Part shown: positions 14,742-19,033 of the stretch, piece after piece
Layout of the letters: each line of letters opens with the position of its first letter
How positions within the stretch are numbered: position 1 is the stretch's first letter
Source of the DNA: Alphaproteobacteria bacterium
GTDB lineage: Bacteria; Pseudomonadota; Alphaproteobacteria; Rhizobiales; Aestuariivirgaceae
Assembly: GCA_020441605.1 (NCBI GenBank)
Contig: JAGRLX010000002.1
Coordinates: 1 to 19,033 of the forward strand
Length of the DNA stretch: 19,033 nt
Reading direction: 5' to 3'
Translations under genes and position numbers: made by a program
Notes under the pieces: generated by a model
What the model saw: only the letters and a program-made list of their open reading frames with translations
Databases searched by the model: none
What the model was told of the DNA's origin: nothing

Positions 14742-15817
14742 CAGGGGTTCCCTCCGCTGCGCTTCTGGATTTCGGGAAGCGGCAAGTAGGGCACCACGCC
14801 CGAGCCGCCGGTATTCTCGACGATGACCTTGTTGGACTGGCCCAGCACCATTTCCATGGTCTCGAGGAACAGGCGCTGGCGGGTCACGTCCTTGGCATTC
14901 TTGTACTCGTTGTAGATCGAGACGAACCTGGCCGCCTCGCCCTGGGCCTCGGCTACCACCCGCGCCTTGTAGGCCTTGGCGTCCTCGACCAGCTTGGCGG
15001 CGGCACCTTCGGCGGTGCGCAGCTCCTTGTTCCGGTACTGGTCGGCCTCGTTGATGCTCTGGGCCTGATTCTGCTCGGCCCTCTGCACCTCTTCGAATGA
15101 GGCGATGACCGGCTTCGGCGGATCGGCCTTTTCGAGATTGACCGAAGTGATGAGAATGCCGGCCTTGTAGCTGTCGAGCGTTGCCTGGGTGATGGTCCTC
15201 ACCTCGTCCTGGGCCTTCTGGCGGCCGGTGGTACGGATTTCCTCCGCGGCGGTGCGGCCCACAACTTCGCGCATGGCACTTTCGGCAACGGCACGTACCA
15301 TCGCCTCCTGCGGCGTCACGACGTTGAACAGATAGTCCTCAGGGCTGGCGATGCGCCACAGGACCGAGAACTGGATGTCGACGATGTTCTGGTCGCCGGC
15401 CAGCATCAGGCCTTCCGATTCATTGCCGCCGAAATTGATCTGGTTCTCGGCCTCGACCTTGGGCTTTTCCATGGTCTCGATCGGCCACATCACGAAATGC
15501 AGGCCCGGCGACGCGGTCCGGGCGTATTCGCCGAAGCGCAGCACCACGCCGCGCTCGTCGGCCTGGACCTGGTTGATCGAATTATAGACCCAGAAGGCGC
15601 CAAGAAGGACCACGGGCACGAGCCAGGAAGCCCGGCCGCCACCGCCCGATGGCAGTACCCGCTTGAGCTTGTCCTGCCCGCGGCGGATCAATTCATCGAG
15701 ATCGGGGGGCGTCGGCCCGCGGCCACCACCGCCATTGGGCCGACGTGGCCCCTGGCCCCACGGCCCCTGGCCCCATGGGCCCTGATTTCCGCCACCACCT
15801 TCCGAATTCCACGGCAT
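14741..15817 (-). CDS. hflK: HflK, SPFH-domain regulator of FtsH
   Basis: This 358-residue partner of HflC has the Gly/Pro-rich cytoplasmic N terminus typical of HflK, here with a short GPWGQ repeat (GPWGQGPWGQGPRRP). One membrane helix (about 64-80, SWLVPVVLLGAFWVYNS) precedes the SPFH domain (QADERGVVLRFGEYARTASPGLHFVMW). A long helical region follows (AEQNQAQSINEADQYRNKELRTAEGAAAKLVEDA), and the C terminus is Pro/Gly-rich. The start is backed by AAGGTGA about seven bases upstream. It is the first gene of the hflK-hflC-DUF2065-degP unit, with a good promoter candidate just upstream. Confidence 0.96.
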   Translation of the reverse strand: MPWNSEGGGGNQGPWGQGPWGQGPRRPNGGGGRGPTPPDLDELIRRGQDKLKRVLPSGGGGRASWLVPVVLLGAFWVYNSINQVQADERGVVLRFGEYARTASPGLHFVMWPIETMEKPKVEAENQINFGGNESEGLMLAGDQNIVDIQFSVLWRIASPEDYLFNVVTPQEAMVRAVAESAMREVVGRTAAEEIRTTGRQKAQDEVRTITQATLDSYKAGILITSVNLEKADPPKPVIASFEEVQRAEQNQAQSINEADQYRNKELRTAEGAAAKLVEDAKAYKARVVAEAQGEAARFVSIYNEYKNAKDVTRQRLFLETMEMVLGQSNKVIVENTGGSGVVPYLPLPEIQKRSGGNP

Positions 15818-15856
15818 TCATGTCACCTTTTTCTGTCGTGGGTTGCGTTTCCGCCC

Positions 15857-15885
15857 GATATAGGAAGGCCGATTGCCGATGTCCA
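15857..15885 (-). promoter_or_regulatory. Predicted promoter of the hflKC-DUF2065-degP operon
   Basis: On the minus strand TGGACA (15885-15880) and TATATC (15862-15857) are separated by 17 bases, matching a housekeeping sigma promoter at five of six and four of six positions. It lies in the 144-base gap between folA and hflK, so the protease-control operon can be expressed independently of folA. Confidence 0.5.
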
Positions 15886-15961
15886 CGATATTAGGACGCG
15901 AATTACCGCGTTTCAGAACAGATGAGAAATCAACGATGTGCTACCGACTCCGCAGACCGGA

Positions 15962-16540
15962 CTACTCGGCAGCAATACGCGGTATGGGCTCCGGCCCCAC
16001 CTTCCAAGAAAGGGCCTCTTTTTGATAGACCGTAAATTCAGATGAAAATTGATCGCCAGCCTCAAAAACGACAATTGACTGGGACTTTATCCAACCACCG
16101 AAATCGGCACTAAAATAGACCGCGTCGGCATCACGAATATCAACATTAATCTCAGTCAAATAGACCTTGTCAGCCCTTGACAAGAGCGCATTAAAGACCT
16201 CTCCACCGCCAATTACCATTATCTCATCCCGCCCGGTCTGGCGGCAGACATCTTCCGCACGAACGATTGCCCGATCAAGGCTATCATATAATTCTACGCC
16301 ATTGAACTTCTCGCCATGGCAGACAGCGGTATCACGGCTTACGACGATATTTGTACGACCAGGGAGCGCTCTTCCAATTGACTCAAACGTATTTCTACCC
16401 ATCACAATTGGATGGCCGAAAGTTATCTCCTTGAACCTCTTGAGGTCAGAGGGGACGTTCCATGGAAGTCGGTTATCGCATCCGATCACCCCATTCTTGG
16501 ATCTCGCCACTACCAGCGAAATCAATGGACGGTGATCCAT
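15962..16540 (-). CDS. folA: Dihydrofolate reductase
   Basis: This 192-residue enzyme reduces dihydrofolate to tetrahydrofolate with NADPH, regenerating the cofactor consumed by ThyA. The N terminus ISLVVARSKNGVIGCDNRLPWNVPSDLKRF contains the LPW loop and the active-site acid Asp32. VMGRNTFESIGRALPGRTNIVVSRD binds NADPH, and EIMVIGGGEVFNALL holds the conserved GG turn. The C-terminal tail after YQKEALSW is longer than in E. coli DHFR. ATG 16540 has a very strong AAGGAGG seven bases upstream; an open frame continues another 60 bases without support. The coding sequence is clearly AT-richer than hflK or thyA on either side, which suggests the gene was replaced by a horizontally acquired version at its usual locus. 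Confidence 0.95.
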   Translation of the reverse strand: MDHRPLISLVVARSKNGVIGCDNRLPWNVPSDLKRFKEITFGHPIVMGRNTFESIGRALPGRTNIVVSRDTAVCHGEKFNGVELYDSLDRAIVRAEDVCRQTGRDEIMVIGGGEVFNALLSRADKVYLTEINVDIRDADAVYFSADFGGWIKSQSIVVFEAGDQFSSEFTVYQKEALSWKVGPEPIPRIAAE

Positions 16541-16564
16541 TGGAGAACCTCCTTTTGCCCTACC

Positions 16565-16580
16565 CCAGCCTAATGGCTGG
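16565..16580. repeat. Short hairpin in the folA 5' leader
   Basis: CCAGCC and GGCTGG form a perfect 6-bp stem with a four-base loop, about 25 bases upstream of the folA start and just before its ribosome-binding site. No T-run follows on either strand, so it is not an obvious terminator. It may be a 5' leader structure or chance. Confidence 0.35.
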
Positions 16581-16721
16581 CCACCCCACTTTGTTAACAA
16601 AAGCTTAATCTCAAGTTAATATATATAATCAAGTCTTGAAATTTTAAATCTTCTATGTTGACCGAGTCGTCGGCGCTCAATCCACAAATTCATTTCATGG
16701 ACGCTTGCACCAGACTTGGCG

Positions 16722-17198
16722 TCATCGCGCCAGCCGCTCCAGGGCTTCGCCATGAATGCGGCAGTAGCACATGTCGCCTTCGATCTCGGCCCCCACCGCC
16801 TCATAGAGAGCGCGCGCGCCATCGTTCCAGCCCATCATCATCCAGTAGATGCTGGGAAAGCCCTTGCTGACGGCAAGCTGCGCCACCGCCTTGAGCAGCG
16901 CCTGGCCTACGCCTCTCCGGCGGAATTCCGGCAGCACCGACAGATCCTCCAGATACATGACCTCCTTGCCGCGGAATGAACCGAAGCTGCGGTGCCACAG
17001 GGCCGAACCGGCCGCCACGCCATCCACTTCGGCAATGAGCGCTCCGATGATGGGTGATTTACAGAACAGCGCGTCCTCGAAGTCCTGCGGAATGGCCGTG
17101 ACATGGGAGGCCAGATCATGCGAATGCGCCAGTGCCAGCATCATGGCATGGAGCGCGGCTCCGTCACCCGGCCGGGCCTCGCGGATTTCCAGTCTCAT
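16722..17198 (-). CDS. GNAT-family N-acetyltransferase
   Basis: This 158-residue single-domain acetyltransferase carries the acetyl-CoA-binding signature RRRGVGQALL (93-102) after the beta-4 strand MYLEDLSVLPEF. The C-terminal motif is WMMMGWNDGARALYEAVGAE. The N terminus MRLEIREARPGDGAAL is a standard GNAT beginning. The acceptor is unknown; the sequence resembles diamine acetyltransferase-like GNATs. ATG 17198 overlaps the stop codon of the CPBP gene by four bases (ATGA), so it is the third, translationally coupled gene of the thyA operon. A longer upstream open frame only shadows the CPBP gene. Confidence 0.88.
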   Translation of the reverse strand: MRLEIREARPGDGAALHAMMLALAHSHDLASHVTAIPQDFEDALFCKSPIIGALIAEVDGVAAGSALWHRSFGSFRGKEVMYLEDLSVLPEFRRRGVGQALLKAVAQLAVSKGFPSIYWMMMGWNDGARALYEAVGAEIEGDMCYCRIHGEALERLAR

Positions 17199-18013
17199 TG
17201 TCCGGCCTGCCCGAATATGGCCAGCGCATAGATGCTGTTCCACGCGCCATGGCAGACCATCGGCACCCAGATGCTGCCGAAGCGGTACAGCATCCAGCCG
17301 AAGACCAGCCCCATGATGAAGATCAATCCAACCGAAAGCCAGGGCTCGGACAGGTGCATCAGGGCCCAGAGGCCGGAGGTGGCGACGGTCGTGCCGGACA
17401 CGCCCAGCCGGGTGTTCGACAGCGCGGCGAAGAGCTGGCCGCGGAAGATCAGTTCCTCCGCAATCGGCGCTCCCAGCGCCAGCGACGGAAACACCAGCGC
17501 GAAAAGCCAGGGCTCGTTGGCGATGTCGAAGACCGCTTCCTTGACCAATCCGGCCGACCCGGTCTCCGGCGACTGGCCCTCGGGCCCAGGCGTATATTGC
17601 GCGAGGTCGATTCCCAGCACCAGCACGATGACCATCATCGCCGCATACATGATCGCGATGAAGCCGAAGGTGACCATCAGCCAGCCCAGGGGCCCGAGTT
17701 GCGGCCGCCGCAGGCACAGCACATCACGGGCTTTGCCACCCCGTACCCCGGCCAACGCGAGGGCCGCCACCGCCGTGACCAGCGACACCGGAAAAATCAC
17801 GACGAGACTGGCCTTGACGAAATTCCGGAGGCTGTCTGCGCCACCGTCGAAAAGCAGGTTCACCGCCGCCGTGGCGAAGACGAACTGGAGCACCTGGTTG
17901 AGCAGAATGAGCCCCAGCGCGATGCCGATCGCCACGCCGAGCCCCGCCGGATTGGAGGGCCAATAGAGCCGGCGGAACCAGCCACCGCGCAGATCGGCAT
18001 TAGCCTGCTCCAT
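17195..18013 (-). CDS. CPBP-family intramembrane metalloprotease (Rce1-like)
   Basis: This 272-residue protein has about seven to eight hydrophobic segments. It shows the three CPBP/Abi motifs: AEELIFRG (Glu186, Glu187, Arg191), LWALMHL (His220) and CHGAWN (His255, Asn259). In this family the two Glu and two His residues bind zinc or activate water inside the membrane. Bacterial members act in peptide maturation, immunity or membrane-protein processing; no substrate can be read here. It starts two bases after the thyA stop codon and overlaps the acetyltransferase start, so all three are expressed together. Length and motifs look intact. Confidence 0.9.
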   Translation of the reverse strand: MEQANADLRGGWFRRLYWPSNPAGLGVAIGIALGLILLNQVLQFVFATAAVNLLFDGGADSLRNFVKASLVVIFPVSLVTAVAALALAGVRGGKARDVLCLRRPQLGPLGWLMVTFGFIAIMYAAMMVIVLVLGIDLAQYTPGPEGQSPETGSAGLVKEAVFDIANEPWLFALVFPSLALGAPIAEELIFRGQLFAALSNTRLGVSGTTVATSGLWALMHLSEPWLSVGLIFIMGLVFGWMLYRFGSIWVPMVCHGAWNSIYALAIFGQAGQ

Positions 18014-18015
18014 GC

Positions 18016-18810
18016 TCAGACCGCGACCGGTGCCGCGATATGCGGATGCGACTGGTAGTTCACGATCTCGAAATCCTCATAGCGGAAAGCATCGATCGAG
18101 GGCACATCGCGCTTGATGATCAGGCGCGGCAGCGGCAGGGGATCCCGCGCCATCTGGGCTTCGGCCTGTTCGAGGTGATTAAGATAGAGATGGGCATCGC
18201 CCAAGGTGTGGATGAACTCACCCGCCTTCAGCCCCGTGACATGCGCCACCATGTGGGTGAGCAAGGCATAGGACGCGATGTTGAAGGGAACCCCGAGGAA
18301 GATGTCGGCCGAACGCTGGTAGAGCTGGCAGGACAGCCGCCCGCCCGCCACATAGAACTGGAACAGGCAATGGCATGGCGGCAACGCCATGCGATCGACG
18401 TCGGCCGGGTTCCAGGCGGTGACGACCAGCCGGCGCGAATCCGGGCTTTTCCTGATGCGCGCAATAACATCGGCCAGCTGGTCGATGGTCGAGCCGTCGT
18501 GCGCTGGCCAGGAGCGCCACTGGGCGCCGTACACCGGACCAAGATCGCCGTTGGCATCGGCCCATTCATCCCAGATCGTGACCTTGTTCTCATGCAGGTA
18601 GCGGATGTTGGTCTCGCCCCGGATGAACCACAGAAGCTCATAGATGATCGAGCGCAGGTGCAGCTTCTTGGTGGTGACCAGTGGAAAGCCCTGCCCCAGA
18701 TCGAAGCGCATCTGGTGCCCGAAGACCGACAGCGTGCCGGTGCCCGTCCGGTCGTCCTTGCGGTGACCATGGGCGCGGACATGGGCCATGAGATCGAGAT
18801 ATTGCTGCAT
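18016..18810 (-). CDS. thyA: Thymidylate synthase
   Basis: This 264-residue enzyme, the same length as E. coli ThyA, methylates dUMP to dTMP using methylene-tetrahydrofolate and releases dihydrofolate for FolA. Signatures are [33 protein letters not shown], the nucleophile Cys146 in [35 protein letters not shown] and GDAHLYLNH. The family C terminus IAAPVAV is complete. ATG 18810 gives the standard length; an upstream open frame of 39 codons is not supported. No Shine-Dalgarno sequence is seen, and a -10-like box lies only seven bases upstream, so the mRNA may be leaderless. It is first in the thyA-CPBP-GNAT operon. Confidence 0.97.
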   Translation of the reverse strand: MQQYLDLMAHVRAHGHRKDDRTGTGTLSVFGHQMRFDLGQGFPLVTTKKLHLRSIIYELLWFIRGETNIRYLHENKVTIWDEWADANGDLGPVYGAQWRSWPAHDGSTIDQLADVIARIRKSPDSRRLVVTAWNPADVDRMALPPCHCLFQFYVAGGRLSCQLYQRSADIFLGVPFNIASYALLTHMVAHVTGLKAGEFIHTLGDAHLYLNHLEQAEAQMARDPLPLPRLIIKRDVPSIDAFRYEDFEIVNYQSHPHIAAPVAV

Positions 18811-18817
18811 GAGGTCA

Positions 18818-18847
18818 AGCCTAGCCGATTCCGCCCTCACTTGCGAA
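18818..18847 (-). promoter_or_regulatory. Possible thyA promoter giving a leaderless transcript
   Basis: On the minus strand TAGGCT (18823-18818) sits seven bases before the thyA ATG, with TTCGCA (18847-18842) 18 bases further up. A transcript from this promoter would begin at or one base before the start codon, which agrees with the absence of a ribosome-binding site. Confidence 0.4.
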
Positions 18848-18921
18848 GCCCCGACCCGCTTTTTCGGCGACATATCCGCCGCAAGCCACCGGACCCGCCC
18901 GAGCGCCATCACGGATAGGCC

Positions 18922-18950
18922 TTTCAATTCCCGTTGCCTGCACCTATATT
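18922..18950 (+). promoter_or_regulatory. Possible promoter of the downstream stable RNA
   Basis: TATATT (18945-18950) is a good -10 box. TTTCAA (18922-18927), 17 bases upstream, is a weak -35. Transcription would start near 18957, just before the structured RNA-like sequence that runs to the window end. Confidence 0.4.
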
Positions 18951-18956
18951 GGCTGT

Positions 18957-19033
18957 GTCATGCCCGCAAGGGCCTGACTATGGCGATAAACGGTTGTCGT
19001 AATAAACCTTTCGGACCCGGGGGCAGTACCCGG
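18957..19033 (+). ncRNA. ssrA: Partial RNA gene resembling the acceptor piece of alphaproteobacterial two-piece tmRNA
   Basis: The last 30 bases, including CGGACCCGGGGGCAGTACC, form a 5-bp stem with a seven-base loop (CCGGG-GGCAGTA-CCCGG). This resembles the unusual T-arm that precedes GCCTCCACCA in permuted tmRNA of alphaproteobacteria; the CCA end would fall just beyond the window. In permuted genes the short acceptor piece is transcribed first, and a start near 18957 would give roughly the expected 80-90 bases to CCA. The tag-coding piece would lie further right. This rests on recall of the T-arm sequence, not on a search, so the assignment is moderate. No protein-coding frame competes here. 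Confidence 0.55.

Noticed and set aside
13233..14789. 518-codon plus-strand open frame across degP, DUF2065 and hflC
   Set aside because: It spans three recognised minus-strand genes and their junctions, which a real antisense gene would not be expected to do without any domain signature.
17132..18058. 308-codon plus-strand open frame opposite the CPBP gene
   Set aside because: It is an antisense translation rich in Arg, His, Gln and Asp; the minus frame has all three CPBP motifs.

Overview
The window looks like chromosomal DNA of an alphaproteobacterium, most likely Hyphomicrobiales/Rhizobiales-like. The evidence is the GC-rich background, the gene order thyA / folA / hflK-hflC-DUF2065-degP / serB / miaA / ilvB, a classical ilv leader-peptide attenuator, and a terminal RNA fragment that resembles the acceptor piece of the permuted two-piece tmRNA of this class. 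No genome was compared; this is recognition from the sequence alone.

Layout. 1-348: start of ilvB (minus, cut by the window edge). 349-550: its regulatory leader, with a promoter, a 15-residue leader peptide containing Ile-Leu-Val-Val, and an attenuator terminator. 600-3460: an AT-richer island with a small acidic exported protein, a TadG-like von Willebrand factor A protein (both minus) and a four-helix membrane protein (plus). The far end of the island carries a second, degenerate copy of the ilv leader (3365-3430), so the island is bracketed by two copies of the same regulatory element. 3472-5132: a cupin plus DadA/PuuB-like FAD oxidoreductase pair (minus). 5246-6115: miaA (minus), whose start codon abuts that of divergent serB at 6116.

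6116-12157: a plus-strand run of serB, a secreted TPR-CHAT protease-like protein, a sulfotransferase-fold membrane-anchored protein, trpB2, and a small ParB-fold protein with the signature of free-serine kinases (SerK/SbnI type). 12141-15817: hflK-hflC-DUF2065-degP (minus), the membrane protease-control and periplasmic quality-control module, with coupled starts. 15962-16540: folA in visibly AT-richer DNA. 16722-18810: thyA, a CPBP membrane protease and a GNAT acetyltransferase in one tight minus-strand operon. 18957-19033: 5' part of a probable stable RNA on the plus strand.

How the genes relate: ilvB is tuned by charged branched-chain tRNA through the leader. folA and thyA together sustain the thymidylate cycle. 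hflKC and degP handle membrane and periplasmic protein quality. The most interesting metabolic proposal is trpB2 translationally overlapped with a serine-kinase-like gene: the kinase would make O-phosphoserine, the reported substrate of some TrpB2 enzymes, for an alternative tryptophan synthesis or indole-salvage reaction, with serB on the same strand destroying that same intermediate. The most interesting structural observation is the duplicated ilv leader flanking the vWA island, which looks like an old insertion or duplication scar.
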